Program-made: the position numbers and the translations under genes
The notes under the pieces: generated by a model
What the model was told of the DNA's origin: nothing
Database searches by the model: none
Seen by the model: only the letters and a program-made list of their open reading frames with translations
Shown here: positions 33,665 to 43,025 of the stretch, piece after piece
Numbering within the stretch: the first letter of the stretch is position 1
Layout of the letters: each line of letters starts with the position of its first letter
NCBI RefSeq assembly: GCF_009741825.1
Contig: NZ_WPCA01000004.1
Span: 1-49,065 of the forward strand
Source of the DNA: Halapricum sp. CBA1109
GTDB taxonomy: Archaea; Halobacteriota; Halobacteria; Halobacteriales; Haloarculaceae
Length of the DNA stretch: 49,065 nucleotides
Direction of reading: 5' to 3'

Positions 33665-34903
33665 GGGCCCCGCGGCGTACGTCGCCACCCGCCGCGCGGA
33701 ACTGGTCGACCGGACACTCGACCTGTTGGCCATCGACACGTCGAACCCGCCCGGTTCGACCGTCGAGATGGCCGACCACGTCGCGGCGTCGCTCTCCTCG
33801 CTCGGCGTCGACGTCGAACGCGTCGCGGCCGACCCGGAGAAGCCAAACCTCGTGGCGACGCTCCCGGGCGAGGCCGACCGCACGCTGTTGTTCAACGGCC
33901 ACTTCGACACGGTGCCCTTCGACGCGGCGGCGTGGTCCCGGGAGCCCTTGGGCGAACGGGTCGACGACCGTATCTACGGCCGGGGCGCGACAGACATGAA
34001 GGGGAGTCTCGCCGCGATGCTCCACGCCGTCCGGGCGTTCGTCGAGACGGACACACGGCCGCCGGTCGACCTCGTCGTCGCGTTCGTCAGCGACGAGGAA
34101 GTCGGCGGCGACGCCGGCCTCCCGACGCTTCTGGACCGCGGCTATCTCGACGCCGACGCCTGCGTCATCGGCGAACCGACCTGTCGGGAGGGCCGCCACT
34201 CGGTCACCGTCGCGACCGGGGGAGCATCTGGCTGACCCTCGCCGCCGAGGGCGTCGCCGCCCACGGGTCGCGGCCGGCCCTCGGCGAGAACGCGATAGAC
34301 CGACTCTACGGTGCAATACAGACGCTCCGCGAGCGGTTCGGTTCGATCGAACTCGACCTCGACCCCGCGGTCGCCCCCGTCATCGAGGAGTCGGTCGCCT
34401 TCTACGAACCGGTGATGGGTGCCGACACCGCCCGCGAACTGTTTCGGTACCCCTCGATCAACCTCGGTACCATCGAGGGCGGCGACGCCATCAACAGCGT
34501 CCCCCAGTCCGCGCAGGCAGGAATCGACATCAGACTGACCGCCGGCGTCGAGACGGCGACGGTCCTCAGGGACATCCGGTCCTGCGTCGCTGACTGCCCC
34601 GGCATCACCATCACGGACGTCTCCTGGAGCACCGGCACCGCCGAAGCGCCCGACAGTCCGCTGGTCGAGGCCGTCGCGTCGACCGCAGAGAGCGTCTCCG
34701 GCGAACGTGTCTACCGCCGGAGCGCGACCGGCGGCGGGGACGCGAAGACGCTCCGAAACGCCGGCGTCCCGACCGTCGAGTTCGCCTTCGGGACCGACAC
34801 CGTCCACGCCGTCGACGAGTTCACCACGGTCGACGCGCTGGTCGACAACGCCAGTGTGTACGCCGCCCTCCCGGCCGCGTGGGCGGCGACGACCGACGAA
34901 TAG
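33657..34903 (+). CDS. M20 family metallopeptidase/deacylase (frameshift as sequenced)
   Basis: About 415 residues, ArgE/DapE/ACY1 type, removing acyl groups or cleaving peptides at a two-metal site. Visible: NGHFDTVPFD with the His ligand, GRGATDMKGSLAAML with the bridging Asp, SDEEVGGDAG with the general base and ligand Glu, and the C-terminal HAVDEF. A missing C near 34217 splits the gene; corrected it reads VATRGSIWLTLAAEG. GTG 33657 is preferred over GTG 33642 because GGAGG sits at the right distance; it overlaps the HTH gene by 8 bases, so the two are co-transcribed. Its substrate is unknown. Confidence 0.84.
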
Positions 34904-34918
34904 TCTGTTTTTTCATAA

Positions 34919-34939
34919 TCTTGGAACTGACACACAATA
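34919..34939. promoter_or_regulatory. Sulfur-regulon operator-like site 2
   Basis: TCTTGG-N9-ACAATA, directly continuing into TTAG (ACAATATTAG), 46 bases before the sulfide:quinone oxidoreductase start. The right half overlaps the likely TATA box. Confidence 0.55.
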
Positions 34940-34985
34940 TTAGTACCGCGGAGCCGTACGCTTCTATACAGGATGTCGAGAAACT

Positions 34986-36128
34986 ATGACTGAGCACGTC
35001 GCTATCGTCGGCGGTGGCACCGGTGGCGTCGTCCTCGCGAACGACCTCGCGGACAGATTGGCGACGGAGATAGACGCCGGTGACGTACGGGTGACGCTGA
35101 TCAACGACGACCCCGACCACGTCTACAAACCCGTCTGGCTGTACGTTCCCTTCGGACAGCGCGAACCGGCGGACGGCCGACGGCCGCTGTCGGAACTCGT
35201 CGACGACCGCGTCGACCTCCGTATCGACCGCGTCACCGGTATCGACACGGACGACCAGCGACTGACTTATCGGGACGAGGTGCGCTCGGAGAGCTACGAC
35301 ACCCTCGTGCTGGCGACGGGGTCGACGCTCGACCCCGAGGGAATCCCCGGACTGGCGGCGGGCGGCCACGACTACTACAGCGAGTCGGGCGCGACGGCGC
35401 TCCGGGAGGAACTGCTCTCGTTCACCGAGGGACGGATCGTCCTGAGCGTCGCCGGGATGCCGCATATGTGCCCGGCGGCCCCGCTCGAGTTCGTCTTCAT
35501 GGTCGACGACTGGTTCCGCGAGCGCGGGTTGCGCTCTGACGTCGACATCGCCTACACATACCCGGTCCCGCGGGTCCACAAGAACCCCCACATCGCCGAG
35601 TGGGCGCGCCCGCGGATGGACGACCGCGACATAGAGGTAGTGACGGACTTCGAGGTGGCGTCCGTCGATCCGGACGCACAGACGGTCACCTCGGCGTCGG
35701 GGGACGAACAGGCGTACGACCTCCTCGTCGGCGTCCCGCCCCACAGCGGCGTCGACCTGATAGCGGAGGCCGGCCTCGGTGACGGCTGGGTCGACGTGGA
35801 CAAACACACGCTCGAAGCCACGGCCGCCGACGACGTCTACGCCATCGGCGACACGGCCGCGACGGGCGTCCCCAACGCCGGCAGCGTCGCCCACTATCAG
35901 GCCGGCGTCGTCGGCCAGCGGATAGCAAGCGACCTCAGGGACAGACCCGCGACGGCGACCTACGACGGGAAGACGCTGTGTTTCATCGAGACTGGGATGG
36001 ACGCCGCCTCCTACGTCGAGTTCGACTACGAACGGCCGCCGTCGCCGGCCGCCCCCTCCCAGAAGCTCCACTGGTCGAAACTGGGGTACAACGAGTCCTA
36101 CTGGCTCACCGCACGGGGGTTGCTCTGA
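34986..36128 (+). CDS. Sulfide:quinone oxidoreductase-like flavoprotein
   Basis: A 380-residue FAD protein of the SQR/FCSD family, which oxidises sulfide to sulfane sulfur and passes electrons to the quinone pool. The FAD fold is HVAIVGGGTGGVVLANDLA (4-22); the second dinucleotide-binding stretch and DDVYAIGDTAATGVPNAGSVAHYQAG follow. Cys162 (PHMCPAAPLEF) and Cys332 (KTLCFIETG) fit the two essential SQR cysteines that form the sulfur bridge. The C-terminal LHWSKLGYNESYWL is an amphipathic membrane-binding helix. The DUF1641 gene starts three bases after its stop, a pairing seen in other archaea. The upstream site 2 suggests sulfur-responsive control. Confidence 0.85.
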   Translation: MTEHVAIVGGGTGGVVLANDLADRLATEIDAGDVRVTLINDDPDHVYKPVWLYVPFGQREPADGRRPLSELVDDRVDLRIDRVTGIDTDDQRLTYRDEVRSESYDTLVLATGSTLDPEGIPGLAAGGHDYYSESGATALREELLSFTEGRIVLSVAGMPHMCPAAPLEFVFMVDDWFRERGLRSDVDIAYTYPVPRVHKNPHIAEWARPRMDDRDIEVVTDFEVASVDPDAQTVTSASGDEQAYDLLVGVPPHSGVDLIAEAGLGDGWVDVDKHTLEATAADDVYAIGDTAATGVPNAGSVAHYQAGVVGQRIASDLRDRPATATYDGKTLCFIETGMDAASYVEFDYERPPSPAAPSQKLHWSKLGYNESYWLTARGLL

Positions 36129-36130
36129 CG

Positions 36131-36792
36131 ATGGCCGCCGACGCAGAGAGCGAACTGTCCGCGGCGATAGCGAGAACCCCGAGGCCGTCGCGTCGTTCGT
36201 CCGCCGCCTCGACGGGGTCAACGAGTTGCTGGACGTCCTCGAACTCGGAGAGGACGCGATGACCGACGAGATGGCGCGGGACGTGGCGGGGACCACGGCC
36301 ACGCTGGCGGAGTCGGCCGACGGCCTCGCGACCGACGAGACCGCGGCCCTCGCCGAAACCGTCGGCCAGAACGGCGCGGAACTGGAAAACGCACTTGAGT
36401 CGCTGCTGGCGCTCCAGCGGTCGGGAGCGCTGACCGACCTTGTCGAGATAGCCGAGGTTGTGTCCTTGCTCACCGCTGCGCTCGACGACGAGATGGTCCG
36501 GTCGCTTGCCGGCACCGGGTCTGGACTCGGTGAACTCGCACAGACCGCCGCCGACGACGATGTCCGGAACGGGCTGGAGACGCTGCTTTCCGGCGTCGGC
36601 GCTGTCGACGAGGACACCGGCGACGGCATCGAGACGGTACTGGCCGGCGTCGGGGCCGCCGAGGGCGAACAGGTGGAATCCGCCGGTCTCCTCGACTTGC
36701 TCAGGCAGTCCCGCGACCCAGAGGTCAAACGCGGCCTCGGCTACCTGCTGGCCGTCGCGGCCGGTATCGGACAACACACTGCCGAGAACTGA
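36131..36792 (+). CDS. DUF1641 domain protein (frameshift as sequenced)
   Basis: About 220 residues, mostly helical and acidic. It has repeated LLDVLELG and LASALDDEMVRSLAGTG-type stretches (ALDDEMVRSLAGTGSGLGELA, RDPEVKRGLGYLLAVAAGIG). DUF1641 proteins are often encoded beside SQR or formate-dehydrogenase-like enzymes and may be membrane-associated partners. A missing base near 36171 puts the first 13 residues (MAADAESELSAAI) out of frame with ENPEAVASFVRRLDGVNELLDVLEL. Confidence 0.78.
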
Positions 36793-36880
36793 CTCGCTCG
36801 TGCGTGGCGCCGCACGGGTCGGGGATTCGCGTCGTCGCGACAGCGACCACCCCGAGGCGGTTCACTGCCTCGTTTTCTAT

Positions 36881-36901
36881 ACTTGTGGGAAAACTACACA
36901 A
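36881..36901. promoter_or_regulatory. Sulfur-regulon operator-like site 3
   Basis: ACTTGT-N9-ACACAA, 32 bases before the CoA-disulfide reductase start. The box CTAATATTC follows it at once. Both halves are one or two bases off consensus. Confidence 0.45.
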
Positions 36902-36933
36902 CTAATATTCGTCGCCGAGCCGGTCCACCACGT

Positions 36934-38602
36934 ATGCAACGCCAGTACGTGATCGTGGGCGGCAACGCCGCCGGGATGAGCGCGGCGACGCGGCTCCGAC
37001 GACTCGACGAGACGGCGACTATCGTCGTCTTCGAACAGGGCGAGCACGTCTCGTACGCGAGCTGTGGGCTCCCCTACCACCTGAGCGGGACGGTCCCGGA
37101 GTCGGAGCTCGCGGTGATGGGTGCCGAGCAGCTATCGTCGGCGTTCGATCTCGACATCCGAACCGGAACGGCAGTGACGGACATCGACACGGAGGCACAG
37201 GCAGTCGAGGCCGTCTCTTCTGACGGCGACTCGGCCATAGTCGCCTACGACGACCTCGTGCTCGCGACCGGCGCTGCGCCGCTCGTCCCCTCGGCGTTCG
37301 ACGTCGACGGGCTCGACCACTGTCACACTCTCCGGACAGTTTCCGACGCGACGACGATACGGGACCGCGTCGACGACGACGGACGGGCCCTCGTGGTCGG
37401 CGGTGGATACATCGGTCTCGAGGCCGCGGAGAACCTCTCCGAGGCCGGACAGGACGTCGTCGTCGCCGAACTCCGCGACCAGGTGATGCCCGAGACGCTC
37501 GGGCCGGAGATGGCCGCTATCGTCGAGTCTCACCTCCGGGAACAGGGCGTGACGCTCCGGCTGGACACGGGAGTCGACTCCCTGTCCGAACCCCGGCGAC
37601 GGCACCGTCGTCGCGGCGATGGACGACGGCGAGCAGCCGTTCGATACGGTCGTCGTCGCGACCGGCGTCTCGCCCCGGACCGAACTGGCCGAAGCGGCCG
37701 GGATCGAGCGCCACGAGAGCGGGGCCGTCGCTGTCGACAGCCGGATGCGAACGTCCGTGCCGTCGATTCACGCTGTCGGGGACGTCGCTGCCCCGCCCGC
37801 CGCCTGCGCGGACGGCCGGGCGTGGGTGCCCCTCGGCGGTCCGGCCAATCGGATGGGACGTGTCGCTGCTAACGACGTGGCCGGTCACGACGACGCGCTC
37901 GACCCGGTGTTGGACACCGCTATCGCGAAGGTGTTCGACCTCGACGTCGGGACCGTCGGGTACACCGAACACGAACTGCGGACGGAGGGCCGACCCCACG
38001 AAGTGGTCTTCACGAGCGAACCCGACCACGCCGGCTACTACCCCGGCGCGACTGACATCCACTTCAAACTCCTGTTCGACCCGGAAGACGGCACCGTTCT
38101 CGGCGCTCAGGCCATCGGCAGCGACGGGGTCGACAAGCGTATCGACGTCCTCGCGACGGCAATCGCCCACGACGACACCGTCTTCGACATCCGGGACTTC
38201 GATCTGGCGTACGCGCCGCCGTACTCCGCAGCCAAGGATCCGGTCAACGTCCTCGGGATGATCGGCGCGAACGTCGTCGAGGGCGTCGCCGACGTGGTCC
38301 ACCTCGAGGAGTTCCTCGACCGGTACGCGGAGGCGACCGTCATCGACACGCGGCCGCCGGAGATGCGCGACGCACAGGGCTGGATTCCGGGCGACGAGAA
38401 CGTCCCTCTGGGGAAACTCCGGGAGTGGGCCGCCGAGACCGACCCCGACGGGGAGGTTCTGACCTACTGTAAGATCGGCAAGAGTTCGTATATGGCCACC
38501 CGGATCCTCGCGGAGTACGGCATCGACGCCAAGAGCCTGACCGGCGGTTACTACCGGTACCGCCGGACTGAACGCGAGGCGAACGCGCCGCCGGCCCAGT
38601 GA
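36934..38602 (+). CDS. CoA-disulfide/persulfide reductase with C-terminal rhodanese (frameshift as sequenced)
   Basis: About 555 residues. The first 450 are a two-dinucleotide flavoprotein: YVIVGGNAAGMSAATRLRRL, the single active Cys44 in SYASCGLPYH characteristic of CoA-disulfide reductase rather than a CxxxxC pair, LVVGGGYIGLEAAENL for NAD(P)H, and the dimerisation domain AYAPPYSAAKDPVNVLGMIGAN. The last 100 residues are a rhodanese with active loop TYCKIGKSSYMA. This fusion is known to reduce CoA persulfide or polysulfide (Npsr/CoADR-RHD). An extra C in the run at 37591-37594 breaks the frame; corrected it reads LSEPGDGTVVAAMDDGE. Fits persulfide reduction downstream of SQR. Confidence 0.88.
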
Positions 38603-38639
38603 CCGGCCCGCCGGGGCCGCGCCGAGACAACGCCGATAG

Positions 38640-38660
38640 TCTTGTAATAACTACCCAATA
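38640..38660. promoter_or_regulatory. Sulfur-regulon operator-like site 4
   Basis: TCTTGT-N9-CCAATA continuing as TTATTG, 30 bases before the aminotransferase start; the right half overlaps the probable TATA box (AATATTATT). Confidence 0.5.
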
Positions 38661-38690
38661 TTATTGTCCTTCCGCACCGTAGCCAACGGT

Positions 38691-39806
38691 ATGGATTCCC
38701 GAGACCTCCGGGCAGACGTCCCGGCGCTACACGACGGCACGTACCTGAACTTCGGCGCGCACGGCCCGAGTCCGAGTACCGTCGTCGGTGCCGCCTACGA
38801 GTTCCTCCGACGGCACGAGTACGAGACGCCGGTCGACGGGGGCCCGTACGGCGCCGCCTTCGACGCGTTCGAGGCGACGCGCGAGCGAGTGGCGTCGTTC
38901 GTCGGCGCCGACACCGACGAGATAGCCCTCACCGAGAGCACGACGGCGGGCATCAACGCGGTGGCCGGCGCTCTCGACTTCGAATCCGGCGACGTGGTCG
39001 TCCGCACGGACCTCGAACACCCGGCGGGGACCCTCCCGTGGCAACGCCTCCGCCAGGAAGGCGTCGAGGTCCGAGTACTCGAGACCGACGGCGGGCGTGT
39101 CGACCGCGAGGCGTTCAAATCGGCCGTCGCGGACGCCCGACTCGTCTGTTTCAGCGCGCTCACGTGGACCCACGGAACCGTCCTTCCCGTCGCCGAACTC
39201 GTCGATATCGCTCACGAAGCCGGCGCGTTCGCCCTCGTCGACGCCGTCCAAGTCCCCGGTCAGCGCCCGCTCGACGTGACCGACTGGGGGGCCGACGCCG
39301 TCGCCGCCGCGGGCCACAAGTGGCTGCTCGGCCTCTGGGGCGGCGGCTTCCTCTACGTCGACGCTGACGCCGCCGCCCGGATGGAACCTCGCACGGTCGG
39401 CTACCGGAGCGTCGAGACGCCGACCGCCGACCCCTACACCTTCTCGCCCGGCGCGCGCCGCTTCGAAGTCGGGTCGGCCTCCCCCGCGCCACACGTCGCC
39501 CTCCGCGAGGCCATCGACGTCATCGAGTCGGTCGGCGTCGACACTATCCGGGACCGCATCCACACGCTCGCCGGCCGCTTCGCCGACGGCGTCCCCGACG
39601 ACCGCATCTACGGCCCGGCGACGCCCGAGTCGGGACTGGTCACCGTCGACGTCCCCGACCCCGAGGCGACGGTCGAGCGACTGGCCGATTCGAACGTGAT
39701 CGTCAGGTCACTGCCCCACCCCGACGGCGTCCGGGCGTCTATCCACGCGGTCAACACGGCCGAGGAGATAGACGAACTGACCGAACTGCTCGCAAAAGAG
39801 TGGTGA
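38691..39806 (+). CDS. Class V aminotransferase family protein
   Basis: A 371-residue PLP enzyme. Lys210 (AAGHKWLLGLWGG) is the PLP lysine; TESTTAGINAVAGALD, FSALTWTHGTVLP and LVDAVQVPGQRPLDV are typical of the cysteine desulfurase/isopenicillin-epimerase superfamily. It lacks the active-site Cys of desulfurases near the C-terminus (the only Cys is 153, in CFSAL), so it is not a canonical cysteine desulfurase. Lyase or epimerase activity on a sulfur amino acid is possible. ATG 38691 fits the TATA spacing from site 4 and the conserved start LRADVPALHDGTYLNFG. Confidence 0.82.
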   Translation: MDSRDLRADVPALHDGTYLNFGAHGPSPSTVVGAAYEFLRRHEYETPVDGGPYGAAFDAFEATRERVASFVGADTDEIALTESTTAGINAVAGALDFESGDVVVRTDLEHPAGTLPWQRLRQEGVEVRVLETDGGRVDREAFKSAVADARLVCFSALTWTHGTVLPVAELVDIAHEAGAFALVDAVQVPGQRPLDVTDWGADAVAAAGHKWLLGLWGGGFLYVDADAAARMEPRTVGYRSVETPTADPYTFSPGARRFEVGSASPAPHVALREAIDVIESVGVDTIRDRIHTLAGRFADGVPDDRIYGPATPESGLVTVDVPDPEATVERLADSNVIVRSLPHPDGVRASIHAVNTAEEIDELTELLAKEW

Positions 39807-39865
39807 GCGGGACGGTCACACGGTCGGCGTGACCGCTCCGTACGGTGCGTATCGCTGTCCGTCGA

Positions 39866-40096
39866 CTACCGCGGCCGTTCGTCCATCGAGCAGGTGTCGA
39901 CTCCCAGCACCGAGTACAGTCCACAGGTCCCCGTCGCCGCCGTCCCGAGCATAATTATCGCGACGACGCCAGCCACCGGGGAGAGCACCATCGGCGCCGG
40001 AAGCGCCTCGGCGAGGATGGCCAGCGACACGATTCCCGCGAGCGCACCGACGACCGTTCGGACCTGCTTGTCCGTCGTACCGACGTTCGTTTCCAT
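39866..40096 (-). CDS. DUF2892 membrane protein (YgaP-like)
   Basis: A 76-residue protein with two membrane helices (TVVGALAGIVSLAILAEALPA and LSPVAGVVAIIMLGTAATGTCGLYSVLG) and the signature Cys-x-LYS-LG-x-x-TC. DUF2892 is the membrane part of rhodanese protein YgaP, where it is thought to help move thiocyanate or sulfide across the membrane. Site 5 lies 36 bases upstream. Confidence 0.83.
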   Translation of the reverse strand: METNVGTTDKQVRTVVGALAGIVSLAILAEALPAPMVLSPVAGVVAIIMLGTAATGTCGLYSVLGVDTCSMDERPR

Positions 40097-40132
40097 ACTT
40101 GACAGTACGGCCCACTCCCATATATTTCTTTG

Positions 40133-40153
40133 TATTGTAACTACTGTGCAATA
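40133..40153. promoter_or_regulatory. Sulfur-regulon operator-like site 5
   Basis: TATTGT-N9-GCAATA (plus strand), one base off a perfect site. In the minus orientation the site reads TATTGC-N9-ACAATA and leads into AAATATATG, a TATA-like box for the DUF2892 gene. Confidence 0.65.
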
Positions 40154-40259
40154 CGTACGGCCACCGCCACACTCGGTCGTTCTCTGGCCTCTCGGTTTCG
40201 GGGCCCCGGGTGAGTCGCGGCCGTCGGAGGGTAGTACTCGTGGCCGGTGGCGGGCGGGC

Positions 40260-40835
40260 TCAGACGAGCAACTGGATGTCGGCTTCGGCCATGTCTTCCA
40301 GCGCCGTCGCGGCCCCGACGCCCGTCTCGACGCCGTCGTAGAAGTTCTCTTCGTCGTAGTCCATCAGGTCGATGGTCATCTGACAGGCCTGAAACTCCAC
40401 GCCCATATCGAGGCTCGTCTCGATCAGTTCCTCGATGGTCGCGGTGTCGTTGTCCTCGATGCGCCGTTCCATCATCTTCGTCGTCACGCGGTCCATTCCG
40501 GGGATGGCCCCGACGACGTTCGGCAGGGGCATGTTGGGGTTGCCCACCGCACTGAGTTTGAGATTTTTCGAGTGTTCCTCGTGGAGGATATCCAGTCCCC
40601 AGAAAGTGTGAAACACCGTCACCTCGTAGCCGAACGCGGCCGCCGTGCTGGCGAGAATCAGCGGCGGGTAGGCCATGTCCAGCGTCCCCTTCGTCGCGAT
40701 GATGCTCATCTTCTTCGTGCCGTCGTCCTCGGTGGCCGCCGCGAGGGACTCCTCGAGTTCCTCGACTCGCGCGGCCAGTTCGGCGCGCGAGGGGGCGTCC
40801 CCGGCCGCCGACTCCGCCGGTGTGTCCGTGCTCAT
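40260..40835 (-). CDS. DsrE family (DsrE2-like) sulfur-relay protein
   Basis: A 191-residue protein. Residues 17-36 are a coiled-coil helix and the rest is a DsrE fold (MSIIATKGTLDMAYPPLILASTAAAFGYEVTVFHTFWGL). Cys151 in EFQACQMTIDLM is the conserved sulfur-carrying residue. DsrE2 proteins hand persulfide sulfur to or from TusA; the tusA gene is directly upstream, two bases between, so the two are an operon. Confidence 0.86.
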   Translation of the reverse strand: MSTDTPAESAAGDAPSRAELAARVEELEESLAAATEDDGTKKMSIIATKGTLDMAYPPLILASTAAAFGYEVTVFHTFWGLDILHEEHSKNLKLSAVGNPNMPLPNVVGAIPGMDRVTTKMMERRIEDNDTATIEELIETSLDMGVEFQACQMTIDLMDYDEENFYDGVETGVGAATALEDMAEADIQLLV

Positions 40836-40837
40836 CG

Positions 40838-41083
40838 TCACTCCGTCCTGCGCACGTAGTGTCTGTACACGTCCCCTTCTTCGGCCTGTTCGAGGAGTTC
40901 CACGCCGTCCGTGCCGGAGGCCCAGCCCTCGATGTCGCTCATGCTGCCGCTGTCGGTCGCGAGGACCTCCAGCACGTCGCCGACGCCGACGCCGTCTACC
41001 GCCTGTTTGGTCTTGACGACCGGCATCGGGCACGATTCACCTTTCACGTCAAGCGTCTCCGTGATGTCGAATGCGTCACTCAT
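40838..41083 (-). CDS. tusA: TusA family sulfur carrier
   Basis: An 81-residue protein with the TusA motif GESCPMPVVKTKQAV; Cys18 carries sulfane sulfur as a persulfide. It accepts sulfur from rhodanese or a desulfurase and passes it on to DsrE-type proteins. First gene of the tusA-dsrE unit; site 6 lies 22 bases upstream of its ATG. Confidence 0.92.
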   Translation of the reverse strand: MSDAFDITETLDVKGESCPMPVVKTKQAVDGVGVGDVLEVLATDSGSMSDIEGWASGTDGVELLEQAEEGDVYRHYVRRTE

Positions 41084-41105
41084 GGGTTGTCCGCTCCCTC
41101 GTCTG

Positions 41106-41126
41106 TATTGGAGCTAATGCACAATA
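41106..41126. promoter_or_regulatory. Sulfur-regulon operator-like site 6
   Basis: TATTGG-N9-ACAATA (plus strand). Seen from tusA it reads TATTGT-N9-CCAATA. It lies in the 248-base divergent region between tusA and the rhodanese-lactamase gene. Confidence 0.65.
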
Positions 41127-41170
41127 CCGGGCCCACCGGTAAAAGAATGTTGGTTCGTGTGGTCACTACA

Positions 41171-41218
41171 AACTACTCTCAACTCCATCCCAACAGCTCG
41201 GGCTGTTTAAGAGTAGTT
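41171..41218. other. Two-step hairpin between sites 6 and 7
   Basis: AACTACTCT (41171-41179) pairs with AGAGTAGTT (41210-41218), and AACAGC (41192-41197) pairs with GCTGTT (41202-41207) around a four-base loop. It lies between the two divergent promoters. No function known; a small RNA, terminator or protein site. Confidence 0.5.
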
Positions 41219-41262
41219 CTGGAGCCGTTGCACCGCTATTACCTCTCTACTCTTGCCGTCTG

Positions 41263-41283
41263 TATTGTGGATAAATTGAATTT
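41263..41283. promoter_or_regulatory. Sulfur-regulon operator-like site 7 (half site)
   Basis: TATTGT-N9-GAATTT, 48 bases before the ATG at 41332. Left half perfect, right half poor. TTTAG at 41296 could be the TATA box. Confidence 0.4.
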
Positions 41284-41331
41284 CTATGCAAACCCTTTAG
41301 TGTCTCTACCCGGTACGGGTGAGTGAACCAG

Positions 41332-42525
41332 ATGAACCCCGAAGACTTCCCGACTCCCGACGTCGAAGTGGAGTCGACCGAACCGGCACAGCTGAAAGAC
41401 AGCATCGACGAGGGCGAGGCGGTCACGCTGCTCGACGTCCGGATGGAATCGGAGTACGAGACGTGGCACATCGACGGCGACGGCGTCGAATCGATCAACG
41501 TCCCGTACTTCCACTTCCTCGACGAGGAGGTCGAGTCGGACGTGCTGGAACAGATTCCCGAGGACCGCGAGATCACCGTCGTCTGTGCGAAAGGCGGCGC
41601 CAGCGACTTCGTTGGCGGCACCCTCGCCGAGTTGGGCTACGACGTGGACCACCTCGAAGACGGGATGAACGGCTGGGCGAGCATCTACGAGGCCGTCGAG
41701 GTCACCGGCTACGACGGTGCCGGCACCCTGCTGCAGTACCAGCGCCCCTCTTCAGGGTGTCTCGGATACCTCCTGTACGACGACGGCGAGGCCGCCGTGA
41801 TCGACCCGCTCCGGGCGTTCACCGACCGCTATCTCGACGACGCGGCCGACCTCGGCGTCGACCTGCAGTACGCCATCGACACGCACGTCCACGCCGACCA
41901 CATCTCGGGGGTCCGAGAGCTCCACGACGCCGGCGTCGAGGGCGTCGTCCCCGCCGCCGCCGTCGACCGCGGGCTGACCTACGCCGACGAACTGACGACC
42001 GCCGCCGACGGCGATACGTTCGACGTCGGCGACGCCACCATCGAAGCCGTCCACACGCCCGGGCACACGACCGGGATGACGTCGTACCTCCTGGACGGGA
42101 GCCTGCTGGCGACCGGCGACGGACTGTTTGTCGAGAGCGTCGCGCGGCCGGATTTAGAGGAGGGCGACGAGGGCGCGCCCGACGCCGCCCGGATGCTCTA
42201 CGAGACCCTCCAAGAGCGCATCCTCACCTTCGACGACGACGTCCTGATCGGCGGAGCCCACTACAGCGACGCGGCCGTCCCGGCGGCCGACGGCACCTAC
42301 ACCGCGCCGCTGGGGGACCTCCGCGAGGAGATGGACGCGCTGGGAATGGACGAGGACGACTTCGTCGAGGAGATCCTCGCGGATATGCCGCCCCGGCCGG
42401 CCAACTACGAGGAGATAATCGAGACGAACCTCGGCCAACACAGCGTCGACGACGAGGAAGCCTTCACACTCGAACTCGGCCCGAACAACTGCGCCGCGAG
42501 TCAGGACTCGCTCGCGGGTGACTGA
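41332..42525 (+). CDS. Rhodanese-metallo-beta-lactamase fusion, persulfide dioxygenase-like
   Basis: A 397-residue protein. Residues 10-122 are a rhodanese with active Cys85 (VVCAKGGASDFVGG). Residues 130-360 are a metallo-beta-lactamase fold: HVHADH (185-190), HTPGHTTGM, ATGDGLFVESVARPDLEE and GAHYSD, close to ETHE1-type persulfide dioxygenases that oxidise glutathione or thiol persulfide to sulfite. It would act on sulfane sulfur made by SQR. Start ATG 41332 is preferred over GTG 41323. YeeE follows after 8 bases. Confidence 0.86.
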   Translation: MNPEDFPTPDVEVESTEPAQLKDSIDEGEAVTLLDVRMESEYETWHIDGDGVESINVPYFHFLDEEVESDVLEQIPEDREITVVCAKGGASDFVGGTLAELGYDVDHLEDGMNGWASIYEAVEVTGYDGAGTLLQYQRPSSGCLGYLLYDDGEAAVIDPLRAFTDRYLDDAADLGVDLQYAIDTHVHADHISGVRELHDAGVEGVVPAAAVDRGLTYADELTTAADGDTFDVGDATIEAVHTPGHTTGMTSYLLDGSLLATGDGLFVESVARPDLEEGDEGAPDAARMLYETLQERILTFDDDVLIGGAHYSDAAVPAADGTYTAPLGDLREEMDALGMDEDDFVEEILADMPPRPANYEEIIETNLGQHSVDDEEAFTLELGPNNCAASQDSLAGD

Positions 42526-42533
42526 TCGGACCG

Positions 42534-43025
42534 ATGGTCGCTGATCCACTCCCGCTGACACTGGCCGCCGATCTCTTCCCCAACGGGATCAGTCGCTACG
42601 CCGTCGGCGGCCTGTTCGTCGGCCTCGGGGCCGCGGTCATCTTCCTCGGGACGGCGATAAACGCCGGCGCGAGCACGTTCTTAGAGTCGACGCTGACGTA
42701 CGTCTCGGGGGTGTCCCACTTCCAGCAGTACATCACGTCCCGGGACTGGCGTATCGTGTTCACGCTCGGTATCGTCCTCGGGGCGGCCGTCTACGCCGTG
42801 GTCTTTCAGGGCGGCGCGTGGACGACCGACGTACAGCCGTGGCGGCTCCTCGTCGGCGGCGTCCTCGTCGGCGTCGGGACCCGCGTCGGGAAGGGCTGTA
42901 CCTCCGGCCACGGGGTCTGTGGCGTCGGCTCGGCCTCGAAGACGTCGCTGGTCGGTGTCGCCACCTTCCTCGCGGTGGCCATCGGGACGGCCCAACTGGT
43001 CGCGGCGCTGGGGGTGAGCCCCTGA
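42534..43025 (+). CDS. YeeE/YedE family transporter, N-terminal-half protein
   Basis: A 163-residue membrane protein with about four helices and the thiosulfate-transporter signature GKGCTSGHGVCG (Cys122, Cys129). In bacterial YeeE a single polypeptide has two such halves; here each is a separate gene. The start is 8 bases after the lactamase gene and its stop overlaps the next ATG (TGATG, 43023-43027). Confidence 0.88.
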   Translation: MVADPLPLTLAADLFPNGISRYAVGGLFVGLGAAVIFLGTAINAGASTFLESTLTYVSGVSHFQQYITSRDWRIVFTLGIVLGAAVYAVVFQGGAWTTDVQPWRLLVGGVLVGVGTRVGKGCTSGHGVCGVGSASKTSLVGVATFLAVAIGTAQLVAALGVSP

